64,000 bases of DNA, taken from Mariniblastus fucicola. GTDB lineage: Bacteria > Planctomycetota > Planctomycetia > Pirellulales > Pirellulaceae. Shown piece by piece: positions 28,910 through 37,979 of the stretch. Numbering within the stretch: position 1 is the first letter of the stretch; every line of letters begins with the position of its first letter. A model generated the notes under the pieces. The model was not told the DNA's origin. It did not search any database and saw only the letters and a list, made by a program, of their open reading frames with translations. The position numbers were made by a program, and so were the translations under genes. Location of the stretch: NCBI RefSeq assembly GCF_008087665.1, contig NZ_CP042912.1:4588001-4652000 (forward strand), in the 5' to 3' direction.

Positions 28910-29911
28910 TCAACTTTCGGTGACAGGATGTCGAAAGGTCCAATAGACGATTGCTGTATAGGATGCGATCAGGGGAACGCCGATCATCGCGATGATGCAC
29001 ATCAGCCACAGCGTCCCCTGGCTTGACGCGGCGTTGTAGATGTCGAGAGACGTGGATTCGCTGGTTGAGTAGACCATGTTTGGAAACGTGGAAACAGAAT
29101 ACAGGCCTACCAAGCAGGCAATGTTGATGCTGGACGAGGCAAACGCCTGAGCATATTTTTCCGCCATGATGGCGCGTGGAATATTGGCAACGCACAGCAC
29201 GTTGAGGATCACGATCGGAATCGCCCACGGAGCCTGTTTGATGTTGTCAACAACATGCTCATTTTCGATCAATGTCATCATCGAAACGAGAATGTAGGCA
29301 ATCAGAAACACTCCCCAAGTATGCCACAACCAACCCTTGAGCCGCTCGCGAACATCGCCCGTCGTCTTCAGGAACAAAAACATCGCGCCGTGCATTGCGA
29401 AGACTGTCGTCGCCAGAAAACCGGTCGCCAATGTGTACGGCGTGAACAGCCCGATCAAATCACCCGTGTAGGTGCCTCTTTCGTCGATCGGAAATCCCTG
29501 GATCAAGTTTCCGGCAGCGACACCAAATACGATGGTCGCACCGAGACTTGAAATCGTGAATCCACAGTCCCAAAACAGTTTCCAAAACCGGCTTTCGACT
29601 TTGCTGTAGAAATCAATGCTTACCGCGCGGAGGATCAGGCAAAACAACAGCAACATGATCGGCAGATACATCGCCGACAGGATCGTCGCATAGGCTTCCG
29701 GAAAAGCAGCAAACAACGCTCCTCCGAAAGTCACCAACCAGACTTCGTTACCATCCCAAAGAGGACCGATGGCTTTGATTGCCAGTCCACGTTCTTTTTC
29801 GCCGCCAAGAATCGGATGGATAATGCCGACGCCGAGATCGAAGCCGTCAAGGATCGCGTAGCCAGCCAGCAGCACGCCGAGCAGGATGAACCAGATCAGA
29901 TTCAAATCCAT
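28910..29911 (-). CDS. cydB: Cytochrome bd ubiquinol oxidase subunit II
   Basis: This 333-residue inner-membrane subunit pairs with CydA to form a quinol oxidase that reduces oxygen to water. The N-terminus LNLIWFILLGVLLAGYAILDGFDLGVGI and the GPLWDGNEVWLVTFGGALFAAFPEAYA stretch are family signatures. About eight membrane segments follow. It starts one base after the cydA stop, so the two are a single transcription and translation unit. I see no small cydX gene directly downstream. Confidence 0.95.
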   Translation of the reverse strand: MDLNLIWFILLGVLLAGYAILDGFDLGVGIIHPILGGEKERGLAIKAIGPLWDGNEVWLVTFGGALFAAFPEAYATILSAMYLPIMLLLFCLILRAVSIDFYSKVESRFWKLFWDCGFTISSLGATIVFGVAAGNLIQGFPIDERGTYTGDLIGLFTPYTLATGFLATTVFAMHGAMFLFLKTTGDVRERLKGWLWHTWGVFLIAYILVSMMTLIENEHVVDNIKQAPWAIPIVILNVLCVANIPRAIMAEKYAQAFASSSINIACLVGLYSVSTFPNMVYSTSESTSLDIYNAASSQGTLWLMCIIAMIGVPLIASYTAIVYWTFRHPVTES

Positions 29912-29912
29912 T

Positions 29913-31424
29913 TTAGCTTCCCTCCGTGAGTGAGTGGTGACCGGTCAGGGCTTCCGCGAGGTCATCGTTGCCGGATTTTGAAGAGTCGTCTTTATGGGGC
30001 GGCCCGGCCTGAATTTTTCGATTCAAGACGAACAACCACAGAATCCCAAGCAGAAAATAGATGGCTCCGAACATGATGATCGACGTCAGAACCTGCTCCG
30101 AAGTGATCGCTTTCGAAACCGCGTCGTTGGTTCGCAAGCCAAGCTCACTTTCGTAGATAAACTGTCCGCTTTCGTCCTCCACTCGCACGCCGCTTTCGTC
30201 GACCTTGAGAGGAGCCTGAACAATCCAGGGCTGTCGACCGACTTCTGTCGCGACCCAACCGGCTTCGTTTCCGGCAATCGCTGGCACAATCGAAATCACG
30301 AACAGCCACATCACCCAGCGTTTGTCAAACAGCGTTCCGCGCCACAGCCAAAACGTCGAAAGCACCATCAGTCCCGTCAGACTAACGCCAGTCCCGATCA
30401 TGATGTGATAGGCGAAGTACGGAATTTTCACCGGCGGCCGGTCTTCTGGTTTGAACTTGTCCAACCCGATAACGTCTTCGTTGAAATCTTCGTGCACGAG
30501 GAAACTGAGTGCTCCGGGGACTTCAACATTCATATCGATCGACTCGGTCTCCTCGTTTGGAATGCCGACCAGACTCATTCCTGCTGGCCCGGTTTCAAAA
30601 TGGCCTTCGAATGCAGCCAGTTTCGCGGGCTGGTGCTCGTACACCATCTTGGCTTGGAAGTGACCGCTGACGAACATCGCCAGACAGCTAAACAGACACA
30701 GAAACAATCCGCCGGTAAGCGACTTCTTCGCGAACTCTTCGTGTTTGCCGCGGATCAGGTACCAGGCTGAAATGCTCAGCACCAAACAAGCGCCCATAAT
30801 GAAGCAGCCCAGCCAAACATGGATCAGGCGATGCATGGTTGAGGGATTGAAAACCATCGCCCAAAAGTCAACGATCTCTGCCCGCATGATCGGTTGACCG
30901 TCGACGAACCAGGGCTCACCGTTGCGAGTCATCTGCACGATTTCGTGGCCGGCCGGAGTTTGCTGCCAACTGTTGGCAATTGTGATCCAGACGCTGCTGA
31001 AGATCGAACCGAGAGCGACCATGCAGGCTGCGAAAAAGTGGAACGCCGGGCTGACTCGGTCGTGCCCGTAGACCAGGATGGCGAGGAATCCGGATTCGAG
31101 AAAAAACGCAAAGATGCCTTCGGCGGCCAACGCCGATCCGAACACATCACCGACGAAACGGGAGTACATCGCCCAATTGGTTCCGAACTCGAACTCCATA
31201 ACGATACCGGTGGCGACACCGATCGCAAAGTTGACACCAAAGATCCCGGTCCAGAACCTCGCGGCGTCCATGTAGATCTGTTCTTTCTTCCACAAAAACA
31301 TGCCCTCGAGCCAGGCGATGATAACGCCCAGGCCGATCGTGAGCGGCGGGAAGAGATAGTGAAACATGATGGTCAGTGCGAATTGAATTCGCGACAACAT
31401 GACCACGTCCATTTCAGCCAACAT
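29913..31424 (-). CDS. cydA: Cytochrome bd ubiquinol oxidase subunit I
   Basis: This is the heme-bearing subunit of cytochrome bd. It has an early heme-ligand His in [41 protein letters not shown], and [15 protein letters not shown] near the C-terminal half. I choose the ATG at 31424 ([16 protein letters not shown]), which matches the usual N-terminus and gives 503 residues. An ATG at 31451 and a TTG at 31487 lie further inside the preceding gene. The start overlaps the end of the methyltransferase gene by 11 bp. Cytochrome bd is known in E. coli to resist sulfide inhibition, which fits its place among sulfide-oxidation genes. Confidence 0.95.
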   Translation of the reverse strand: MLAEMDVVMLSRIQFALTIMFHYLFPPLTIGLGVIIAWLEGMFLWKKEQIYMDAARFWTGIFGVNFAIGVATGIVMEFEFGTNWAMYSRFVGDVFGSALAAEGIFAFFLESGFLAILVYGHDRVSPAFHFFAACMVALGSIFSSVWITIANSWQQTPAGHEIVQMTRNGEPWFVDGQPIMRAEIVDFWAMVFNPSTMHRLIHVWLGCFIMGACLVLSISAWYLIRGKHEEFAKKSLTGGLFLCLFSCLAMFVSGHFQAKMVYEHQPAKLAAFEGHFETGPAGMSLVGIPNEETESIDMNVEVPGALSFLVHEDFNEDVIGLDKFKPEDRPPVKIPYFAYHIMIGTGVSLTGLMVLSTFWLWRGTLFDKRWVMWLFVISIVPAIAGNEAGWVATEVGRQPWIVQAPLKVDESGVRVEDESGQFIYESELGLRTNDAVSKAITSEQVLTSIIMFGAIYFLLGILWLFVLNRKIQAGPPHKDDSSKSGNDDLAEALTGHHSLTEGS

Positions 31425-32019
31425 CGGTTTCTCGTTTCCGAAAAAGAACATATGCCAATTCAACCAATTTGCCGCTTGGGTGTTCAAAGCGAACCGGTTC
31501 TTCGTTGGGCCAATCCCATCGCGAATCAGGAAACGTAAGTTTCATGTCTTCGAGACCGCAATGAAACGGTGGCCCATTGGGACCTTCAACTTGAGCAAAC
31601 AAAGCGAACAGTTTTCCATCGGGTTTGAGCCATTGGAAAACGGCTTGCTCGTACTGCAATCGCGACTCGGGGCCAATCGCACAAAGGCAGGTTTGTTCGT
31701 AGACAGCGTCGACTTTCTGCGGAGGCTGAAAGTCAAACATGCTCCCTTGAACGACCCTCGAATTTTCTTCGAAGCCAACAAGTCGCTTTCTCAGATTCTT
31801 AACCGGTTCGCTCGCCAGGTCGATGGCTGTGACATTAAAGCCCTCCTGAGCCAGCTTGACGACTTCGTGACCGCGGCCGCACCCCGGAACGATGATGGAA
31901 CACGGCTGCAGCTGTCCGGAATCCATCCAATGGTCCAAGGCGGGATGAACTGAGCCGCGATCCCAGCCAGTTTTTCCGTCCCGGTAGCAGGCATTCCAAA
32001 ATGTTGCGTCGTCGTTCAT
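31414..32019 (-). CDS. TPMT-family SAM-dependent methyltransferase
   Basis: This 201-residue enzyme resembles thiopurine S-methyltransferase and its bacterial relatives, which methylate thiols, and in some bacteria selenium or tellurium species. Family marks are [14 protein letters not shown], the SAM site [35 protein letters not shown] and the [11 protein letters not shown] stretch. It overlaps the DUF202 gene upstream by 4 bp (ATGA) and cydA downstream by 11 bp, so the three are coupled. In this setting methylation of hydrogen sulfide or a small thiol is an attractive guess, but the substrate is not visible in the sequence. Confidence 0.87.
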   Translation of the reverse strand: MNDDATFWNACYRDGKTGWDRGSVHPALDHWMDSGQLQPCSIIVPGCGRGHEVVKLAQEGFNVTAIDLASEPVKNLRKRLVGFEENSRVVQGSMFDFQPPQKVDAVYEQTCLCAIGPESRLQYEQAVFQWLKPDGKLFALFAQVEGPNGPPFHCGLEDMKLTFPDSRWDWPNEEPVRFEHPSGKLVELAYVLFRKRETDVG

Positions 32020-32468
32020 TTCCCAGGTGGTCCTTCAGCATTCAACTCGATGCCGAGACTCGAAAAATCGATAAACAGCAAGTACATCGCCAGCGCGACT
32101 CCAACCAAAGCGGCTCCGTAGGATACGAAAACGACCAGGGTGGAAGCTGCGAACCGATTGTCGGATTGTCCAATGCGGCGAAAGTATTTGTGATAGTGGT
32201 AGGGAGCGGCCGCAGTCGTGACCACGCCAAGACAAACCAACAGGACGCCAATCACCGTCGCTTTGACGATCAGCAACACGCTGGTGTTTACGCCGAGCGA
32301 TTGCATGACCAGGGCAAAACGGGCAATGACGAACCCGAATGCCATCAATGCCAAGCCCGTTCGAATCCACGCCAGGACCGTCCGTTCCGCTGCCATTTGG
32401 ACGCGCGGGTCGTCTTCGAGAATTCGCTTGCTCTTGCCGCCGTCGTTGTCCTGATTCTCTGCTGCCAC
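32016..32468 (-). CDS. DUF202 (YidH-like) membrane protein
   Basis: This 150-residue protein has the DUF202 signature RTVLAWIRTGLALMAFG near residue 29 and three membrane segments (about 35-52, 65-87, 105-135). The function of DUF202 proteins is unknown. Related small membrane proteins often sit near oxidases or stress genes. It begins the tightly overlapping group DUF202-methyltransferase-cydA-cydB, with the 4-bp overlap ATGA. A gap of about 125 bp separates it from the heme lipoprotein gene upstream. Confidence 0.85.
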   Translation of the reverse strand: MAAENQDNDGGKSKRILEDDPRVQMAAERTVLAWIRTGLALMAFGFVIARFALVMQSLGVNTSVLLIVKATVIGVLLVCLGVVTTAAAPYHYHKYFRRIGQSDNRFAASTLVVFVSYGAALVGVALAMYLLFIDFSSLGIELNAEGPPGK

Positions 32469-32593
32469 AATCGTCTCCTTTTCGTTGGCTCAACTCGATC
32501 GCGTTCAGGACCTCAGCTAAAAACTATTGTGAGTTGAACTGTAGAACGATCTGGTTTGACGAACTGTACAGGCGACCCCCTGTTAGTTGCAAG

Positions 32594-33214
32594 TTACCCC
32601 TGAGGTTTGGGAACTTCGATCCAGAAGTATCCTCGCAAGTCTCCGGCCGTAAATCCGGTCGCCTGATCGTTGGGATAGTTGGTCTCGATCGCTTCTGCAA
32701 CGTCCGCTGCAAGATACTCGGGAGCTCCATGGCACTTGATACAGGCGTCCATCAAACGAATCGGCAACAGAACACCAAGCCCATTCTCTGCCAGTTCAAC
32801 GTTGACTTCTTTCTCAACACGCTGCTCTACAAAATCTGTAGCCCACTCGGGTGGAACATTTTCGTCGTTTCGCAACAGGAAAGACGTTCTGCCAATCTTC
32901 AGCTTCATCTCCTCGCTGATCGATTTTGCAATCTCAGGAGCACGGTTTTTGCAAACTTCGATCGACTTGGCGACTCCATCTTTCGCGACCGAGTCAGTGA
33001 GCTCACCGATCAGCGACTGAAAAAGCTTGTCCCGTGCAGCAATGGCGGTCTCACGCTGCTGTTGCTGAACCTCAGAAAGTTCAACCAATGCCGCATCAGA
33101 AGCATCGTCCGTCGGCTGAGCCGTTTTTGTGGATTGAGTACAGCCTGCAATCGTGAGCAACGTTGCGGCAGTCGCAAACAGAGTGACGCTCAGTCGCATT
33201 AAAGTTTTGTCCAT
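32594..33214 (-). CDS. DUF3365-family heme c lipoprotein
   Basis: This 206-residue exported protein has a signal ending in the lipobox IAGC, so it is probably a lipid-anchored periplasmic protein. One heme c motif, CIKCH, lies near residue 157, within the DUF3365 (Tll0287-like) fold. KVPEWATDF-type and FTAGDLRGYFW stretches support the fold. Proteins of this type are thought to be redox or gas-sensing heme domains. It follows the SQR gene by about 60 bp on the same strand and could take part in the same electron flow or sense sulfide; this is inference. Confidence 0.83.
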   Translation of the reverse strand: MDKTLMRLSVTLFATAATLLTIAGCTQSTKTAQPTDDASDAALVELSEVQQQQRETAIAARDKLFQSLIGELTDSVAKDGVAKSIEVCKNRAPEIAKSISEEMKLKIGRTSFLLRNDENVPPEWATDFVEQRVEKEVNVELAENGLGVLLPIRLMDACIKCHGAPEYLAADVAEAIETNYPNDQATGFTAGDLRGYFWIEVPKPQG

Positions 33215-33216
33215 AG

Positions 33217-33246
33217 TTATGCTCGACTTTCTTATGCTCGACTTTC
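33217..33246. repeat. Two tandem copies of a 15-bp unit
   Basis: TTATGCTCGACTTTC occurs at 33217-33231 and again at 33232-33246 without mismatch. It lies just upstream of the heme lipoprotein start, in the short gap after the SQR gene. It could affect the ribosome-binding region, which otherwise shows no strong Shine-Dalgarno sequence. Confidence 0.7.
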
Positions 33247-33276
33247 AAAGTCAATTGTCGCGGGTTTGAGTTAACG

Positions 33277-34464
33277 TTAGGCGCGGCCACGCAGCATGCC
33301 ATGCCAATAGAGATTCGGCAGCCCGTACTTTTTTAACATGTACATGCTGAACCGTTCCTGAGACTGATCGAACGGAAATGACTCCATCGGATTCTTGTCA
33401 TAGTCGAATTCGGCAAGCACCATCGTGCTGTAACTTGTCACCAACGGACACGAAGTATATCCGGTGTAGTGCCCGCTAAGCGGCTTGCCATCGATGAGAC
33501 AAAGTATGTTCTCGGACGCGGTCGGAGCCTGCTTTCGTATCGCCGCCCCGGTTTTTGACGTCGGCAGGTTTGAGGTGTCTCCAAGCGCAAAAACGTTGGG
33601 GTAGCGAACGTGCTGAGTCGTATGCTTGTCGACATCCACCCAACCGTCTTCTGCAGCCAACGGACTGTTTTTCACAAAGTCTCGCGGACCCATTCGTGGC
33701 GTCACGTGAAGCATGTCATACTTGATGACGCTCTCTTCGCCAGTATCCAGATGTTCGAACACGGCTTCTTTGGTCTCGGGACGAATCTCCACCAGATTGT
33801 GCTGAAGCCGAACGTCGATGTCTTTTCGTTTGACTCTTTTCTCCAGTGTCGTCGCGTAGGGGTCGACTGCAAAAATCCGTGGCTTGGCGAGTGCAAACAC
33901 GACGTTGCACTGATCGCGAATTCCCTGTTTTCGAAAATAGTCTTCTGCGAGATAGCAAATTTTCTGAGGAGCCCCGCCACACTTGACTGGAGTGTCAGGA
34001 TGCGTGAAAAGTGCAGTTCCACCTTTGAAATTGCGGATCGTTTCCCAGGTCGTTTCTACAGTGTCATAGCTGTAGTTGCTACAGATCCCGTGTTTGCCAA
34101 CGATGTCCTTGGTCAGTCCCTTTGTCTCTGACCAGTTCAACTGCAGGCCAGGACAAACGACCAGATAATCGTAAGGAACCGATTCGCCTCCGACGGTCTT
34201 GACCGTGTTGTTTTCAGGATCGAAAGACTCAACCGCGTCTTTCATCCACGTCGCGCCGTGAGGAATAAAGTCAGCTTGCTCGCGTTCCGATTCCTCTTTC
34301 GGAAACACTCCGCCGCCAATCAAAGTCCACAGAGGCTGATAGTAATGCTTTTCGCTCGGTTCAATGATTGTGACATCGAGCTCCGAACGCGAGTTAAGCA
34401 AATGCGCGGCTGTCGTGAGACCGGCCGAGCCACCGCCGACGATAACAATTTTTGGATTCGACAT
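33277..34464 (-). CDS. sqr: Sulfide:quinone oxidoreductase, type II (eukaryote-like)
   Basis: This 395-residue membrane-associated flavoprotein oxidises sulfide to sulfane sulfur and passes the electrons to quinone. It begins IVIVGGGSAGLTTAAHLL. The two redox Cys lie in VKCGGAPQKICYLAEDYFRK and GYTSCPLVT, which closely resemble the mitochondrial SQRDL enzyme. The C-terminal region contains the FPFDQSQERFSMYMLKKYGLP stretch and ends LYWHGMLRG, as in that type. The ATG at 34464 is used, with AGGAC upstream; the longer frame adds an unrelated N-terminus. It follows the DUF1641 gene by about 75 bp, a pairing seen in other bacteria. Quinol made here can be reoxidised by the cytochrome bd encoded about 3 kb downstream. 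Confidence 0.92.
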   Translation of the reverse strand: MSNPKIVIVGGGSAGLTTAAHLLNSRSELDVTIIEPSEKHYYQPLWTLIGGGVFPKEESEREQADFIPHGATWMKDAVESFDPENNTVKTVGGESVPYDYLVVCPGLQLNWSETKGLTKDIVGKHGICSNYSYDTVETTWETIRNFKGGTALFTHPDTPVKCGGAPQKICYLAEDYFRKQGIRDQCNVVFALAKPRIFAVDPYATTLEKRVKRKDIDVRLQHNLVEIRPETKEAVFEHLDTGEESVIKYDMLHVTPRMGPRDFVKNSPLAAEDGWVDVDKHTTQHVRYPNVFALGDTSNLPTSKTGAAIRKQAPTASENILCLIDGKPLSGHYTGYTSCPLVTSYSTMVLAEFDYDKNPMESFPFDQSQERFSMYMLKKYGLPNLYWHGMLRGRA

Positions 34465-34540
34465 TTCAAGTCCTGCAGGTGTGTAGGGATTCGGCCATGT
34501 CATCACGCTGAAGACGGCCGCTGGTTTGCTCTTCCGTGTG

Positions 34541-35194
34541 TTACGGCTTTTCCATGTTCTTGCCGAACTGTTCTCCAAATTTCGCAGCAAATGCAACGGC
34601 CTTTTGAATCTCCGGGTTTCTCATCACGCCCAGCAATCCAAAAATGCCGATTCGCTGTTTCGTAGTGGACAACGCCGACTCCTTTTGAGCTGACGTCAAC
34701 GCGTTGGCGGCATTTCCAACGACTGCGATGGCTTCGTTGCTGAGGATATCAGACTTGAGCAGCTCGCCAATTTTTTCAAGGTCCTGTTTGTCGATCTGCG
34801 CACCCAACCACAACGCCGCCTGCAATCCATTGACGAGACTACGCTCAAGATCGACTCCGTCACCCTCGCAACGCTTTTGAAAGTCGTCGAAAACGTCGCC
34901 CAGTGACGCGATCACGTTCGGGACTTCATCCGCGAGCTTTGCCAAAGCCGCAAGTTGTGGAAGTCGCTGGACAAGCGTCTGAAGCGACTTCATATTCTCA
35001 GGTTCGGTGAGTTGCAACAGCAACCCAAGCAGGCCTTCAACGCGAGGCTCGACTTCAACTCCCTTGTCCGCGGCGCGAGAAATCTTCTCGTCGATTGCGT
35101 CTGCCGAAGTCGCAAAGGCATCTTCAACCGAAACGCCCATTCGCTCAAACAGGACCTGCTCGATCGTCTGAGATTCATTGTCTGTGGTTTTCAT
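34541..35194 (-). CDS. DUF1641-family protein, SQR partner
   Basis: This product of about 217 residues is mostly helical, without membrane segments or signal. The C-terminal RIGIFGLLGVMRNPEIQKAVAFAAKFGEQFG resembles the DUF1641 core (GLLRALRDPEVQ-like). The gene lies directly before the SQR gene, as DUF1641 genes do in other organisms. The product might be a partner that helps SQR associate with the membrane or with an acceptor, but no function is established. I choose the ATG at 35194 because GTGGAG lies 6 bp upstream. An ATG at 35227 overlaps the TauE stop by 4 bp and cannot be excluded. Confidence 0.8.
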   Translation of the reverse strand: MKTTDNESQTIEQVLFERMGVSVEDAFATSADAIDEKISRAADKGVEVEPRVEGLLGLLLQLTEPENMKSLQTLVQRLPQLAALAKLADEVPNVIASLGDVFDDFQKRCEGDGVDLERSLVNGLQAALWLGAQIDKQDLEKIGELLKSDILSNEAIAVVGNAANALTSAQKESALSTTKQRIGIFGLLGVMRNPEIQKAVAFAAKFGEQFGKNMEKP

Positions 35195-35223
35195 TTTCAA
35201 CTCCACTATCGTTTCCTGTTGAG

Positions 35224-36069
35224 TCATGAATCAACTACTTGCGTGATCACCGTGTCGGGCTGCGGGTCGGTCGACTTCAGCAATTCGCTGCCCTCCTTGA
35301 GGATCACAAAGGCGCCGACAAGCACGAGAAAGACTGCGAAGGCCTGCGTCAGCCCACGCTGGTTTAATCGTGAATTAATTTGCTGCCCAAGAAAGCAGCC
35401 AAACAGTCCAACACCAACGAAAATCCCGATCGTCGACCAGTCAACAGACAAGTCATGGGCACTCAGGTAGTGTTGGTATTTAAAGAAACCGACGGCGGAC
35501 TTCATCACAATGATGACCAGACTGGTTCCGATTGCGGTCCTCATCGGGAGCTTTCCAAGGATCAACAGGGCGGGCACGATCAGGAAGCCACCGCCGACTC
35601 CGACAAACCCGGTCAGCACGCCGACCAGCGACCCCTCAAGGAAGATCAAGACGCCCTTGGTGCCATCAATTGAACGTTTCGCACCAACCGATTCTTCGAT
35701 GGTGCTGCTCTTTTTCCCAAACGCCTTTCGGATCATGAATCCCGCTGCCAACAACAGGACCAACCCAAATACGATTAGCTGCAGCGCGTCGCTGGCCATT
35801 CCTCCAAGCCACGCGCCGATGAAAGTGCCGAGCATCGCCGGCAATCCAAACAGAACAACACTTGGCCAATCGACCTGTTTCGCGCGAGCAAACGGTAAAG
35901 CGCCCGCCGCGGAGATTGCGCCGACAATCGCCATGGATTCAGCGATTGAAATCTTGGCGTCGTGTCCGACGAGGTAAACGAGGATCGGAACCATGATGGC
36001 CGATCCACCCGACCCCAGCAGGCCAAGAATCATCCCGACAATTATCGCTCCAACAATTATGGTGGTCAT
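35224..36069 (-). CDS. TauE/SafE-family sulfite (organosulfur) exporter
   Basis: This 281-residue inner-membrane protein has about eight membrane segments. The repeat motif GLLGSGGSAIMVPILVYL lies near the N-terminus, and its paralogous copy GFVGVGGGFLIVPALLIL lies in the second half. TauE proteins of this fold export sulfite or related anions. In the Staphylococcus aureus cst operon a TauE sits with CstB and SQR, just as here. The start is the ATG at 36069, 11 bp after the peroxiredoxin stop; the longer open frame overlaps that gene. Confidence 0.88.
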   Translation of the reverse strand: MTTIIVGAIIVGMILGLLGSGGSAIMVPILVYLVGHDAKISIAESMAIVGAISAAGALPFARAKQVDWPSVVLFGLPAMLGTFIGAWLGGMASDALQLIVFGLVLLLAAGFMIRKAFGKKSSTIEESVGAKRSIDGTKGVLIFLEGSLVGVLTGFVGVGGGFLIVPALLILGKLPMRTAIGTSLVIIVMKSAVGFFKYQHYLSAHDLSVDWSTIGIFVGVGLFGCFLGQQINSRLNQRGLTQAFAVFLVLVGAFVILKEGSELLKSTDPQPDTVITQVVDS

Positions 36070-36080
36070 GGTATCGCCAT

Positions 36081-36827
36081 TCAATCCTGTTGATTCGTCA
36101 ACGCACGAGTGCAAAAATACCAATCTTTACATTCAACATTCCCAGCAATTCGTTCCTGCGCCTGCTGAATCGTTTTCGGCGGCGGCACGATGACATCGTC
36201 TCCCGGTTGCCAACCTTCCGGCGTCGCGATCCCGTGCTGTTCAGAAGCCTGCATCGCTTTGAGCAATCTCAGAAACTCGTCGATATTTCGACCGTTGCTC
36301 ATCGGATAGTAAATCATGGCTCGCATGACTCCTTCCGGGTCGATAAAGAATGTGGTTCGCACGGCGGAGGTGTCACTGGCTCCCGGCATGATCATTCCGT
36401 AGGCCGATGCAACTTCCATCGAAAGGTCATCGATAATCGGGAACGGAATCTCAACTCCGAATTTTTCTTTGATGTTCAGCATCCAGGCGACGTGCGAAAA
36501 TGTACTGTCAATCGACAGCCCCAGCAAATCACAATTAAGCTTCTGAAACTCAGGCCAGGCTTTCGCAAACCCCATGAACTCGGTGGTGCAGACGGGCGTG
36601 AAGTCCGCCGGATGCGAAAACAGGATCAACCAGCGTCCCTTGTAGTCACTCAGCTTCCGGTCACCATGCGTCGTCGGTGCATGAAAGTCCGGAGCCGCCT
36701 CGTTCAATCGTGGAAGCGTCACCCGCGTTCCTGAAAAGTCGTTGCTAAAACTCATCGCTGGACTCGTTAAAACTTCTGAACCAATGCCTTCACCGTGCGT
36801 CTTGCGACGACTGAAATTTCCACACAT
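36081..36827 (-). CDS. 1-Cys peroxiredoxin (Prx6 type)
   Basis: This peroxidase reduces hydrogen peroxide or organic hydroperoxides. The peroxidatic Cys is in HPADFTPVCTTEF near residue 76, DLLGLSIDSTFSHVAWM follows, and the long C-terminal domain of the Prx6 group is present. I start at the ATG at 36827, giving 248 residues, because AGGAGA lies 5 bp upstream. This adds 24 residues (MCGNFSRRKTHGEG...) before the usual beginning MSFSNDF at 36755. The added stretch contains one extra Cys. The gene lies in the sulfur cluster between YeeE and TauE genes, so it may handle peroxides or polysulfides made during sulfide oxidation. Confidence 0.88.
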   Translation of the reverse strand: MCGNFSRRKTHGEGIGSEVLTSPAMSFSNDFSGTRVTLPRLNEAAPDFHAPTTHGDRKLSDYKGRWLILFSHPADFTPVCTTEFMGFAKAWPEFQKLNCDLLGLSIDSTFSHVAWMLNIKEKFGVEIPFPIIDDLSMEVASAYGMIMPGASDTSAVRTTFFIDPEGVMRAMIYYPMSNGRNIDEFLRLLKAMQASEQHGIATPEGWQPGDDVIVPPPKTIQQAQERIAGNVECKDWYFCTRALTNQQD

Positions 36828-36835
36828 GCGGTCTC

Positions 36836-37327
36836 CTAGTGAGGCAGTTTTGACTTCAGCATTGCGTACAGATACATCCCAATCATCGCCCCTGCGAGAG
36901 TCACCCACCCCAGCCAGGCACCGGCACCAATTTGAGCGTAAATTGGACCAGGGCAGGCCCCCGTGATCGCCCAGCCAGCACCAAATAGCATACCGCCGAT
37001 GACAACACCTTTGTGAAATGGCTTGGGTTTGTAAACAATTGGCTCGCCTTCGATCGTCTTTGCGCGCTGTGACTTGATGATCAGCATCGAGATCATGGCG
37101 ACGACGACACCGACGCCAATGATCAGGTACATGTGAGCTTCCTTGAACAGAAACATGTCGTGAACACGCTGCCAACGAACCACCTCGGATTTGGTTAGCA
37201 CGATGCCAAAGTACGTCCCGACCAGCAACGACATTGCCAGTGCGAGCGACGAAACACCGGCCTGCTCATTTGACTTACCCGGCGGCGACGCTTCGGATTT
37301 TATTTTGTTCTCTGATACAGTTGCCAT
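36836..37327 (-). CDS. YeeE/YedE-family half-size transporter (second of pair)
   Basis: This protein of about 163 residues has four membrane segments and the conserved Cys motif FGAGWAITGACPGP. Full-length YeeE (TsuA) of other bacteria imports thiosulfate through cysteines of this kind. Here the transporter is split in two genes, as in other YeeE/YedE pairs. GGAGG lies about 8 bp before the ATG at 37327, which favours this start over a TTG five codons upstream. It begins one base after the stop of the first half gene. Confidence 0.87.
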   Translation of the reverse strand: MATVSENKIKSEASPPGKSNEQAGVSSLALAMSLLVGTYFGIVLTKSEVVRWQRVHDMFLFKEAHMYLIIGVGVVVAMISMLIIKSQRAKTIEGEPIVYKPKPFHKGVVIGGMLFGAGWAITGACPGPIYAQIGAGAWLGWVTLAGAMIGMYLYAMLKSKLPH

Positions 37328-37328
37328 C

Positions 37329-37820
37329 TCAAAATCCTCCAAAGATTAAGCTTCCGAGTCCCCAAGTCACTCCCAGTCCGCCGACGAAAAAGAAAATGGT
37401 GGCGACGAGGCTGGGCCAATTGAGATTCGCGATTCCGGTAATTGAGTGCCCGGACGTGCAGCCTCCCGCGTAACGTGTTCCGAAGCCCACCAGGATACCG
37501 CCCAGCAGCAGTCGCACCACGCCACCGACGCTCGCGAATGATTCAGGCAGGAACTCCACCGGTTCGGCGGAAAGGAAGTTGTTGGCGATGAAGCCGCCGA
37601 TCACGATGCCGATCGCAAACACCAGCGTCCACAATCCTTTACGACGATTAAAGTCGCGGAGATAAGGCAGTTTTGAGTTGGGCGAACACATCGCACCCAC
37701 TTGCTGCAAACTGGTTGAGATACCAAACCCCTGGCCGGCAAGGAAATACAGCATGGGCACCGTCAGCCCCACCAAAATCCCTGACAGCCACCACGGCCAC
37801 GGTTGCATGATGAAATCCAT
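37329..37820 (-). CDS. YeeE/YedE-family half-size transporter (first of pair)
   Basis: This 163-residue inner-membrane protein carries the conserved GFGTRYAGGCTSGHSITGI loop, whose Cys in full-length family members helps pass thiosulfate. Membrane segments lie at about 10-28, 66-85, 100-117 and 135-158. AAGGA precedes the ATG by 6 bp. Paired with the next gene it probably makes one functional transporter. Whether it imports thiosulfate or moves sulfide or sulfite is uncertain. It follows the CstB-like gene by about 160 bp. Confidence 0.87.
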   Translation of the reverse strand: MDFIMQPWPWWLSGILVGLTVPMLYFLAGQGFGISTSLQQVGAMCSPNSKLPYLRDFNRRKGLWTLVFAIGIVIGGFIANNFLSAEPVEFLPESFASVGGVVRLLLGGILVGFGTRYAGGCTSGHSITGIANLNWPSLVATIFFFVGGLGVTWGLGSLIFGGF

Positions 37821-37979
37821 TAGCGTCCTTTCAAAATTGAATCGGCAGCGTAAACAGTAAAGGTCTTTGATGGCGAATTGCCATCCGGTTGCGGGGCCCG
37901 GGGCATGCGACGGCTACATCTGCAGCACACGCATCCCCACCCTGAACGCACTACCAATTGATTGCCACAATGTCGAGTT

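Noticed and set aside
36828-37175. A 116-codon N-terminal extension of the peroxiredoxin frame
   Set aside because: It runs through the YeeE gene in another frame; a strong ribosome site at 36827 marks the true start.
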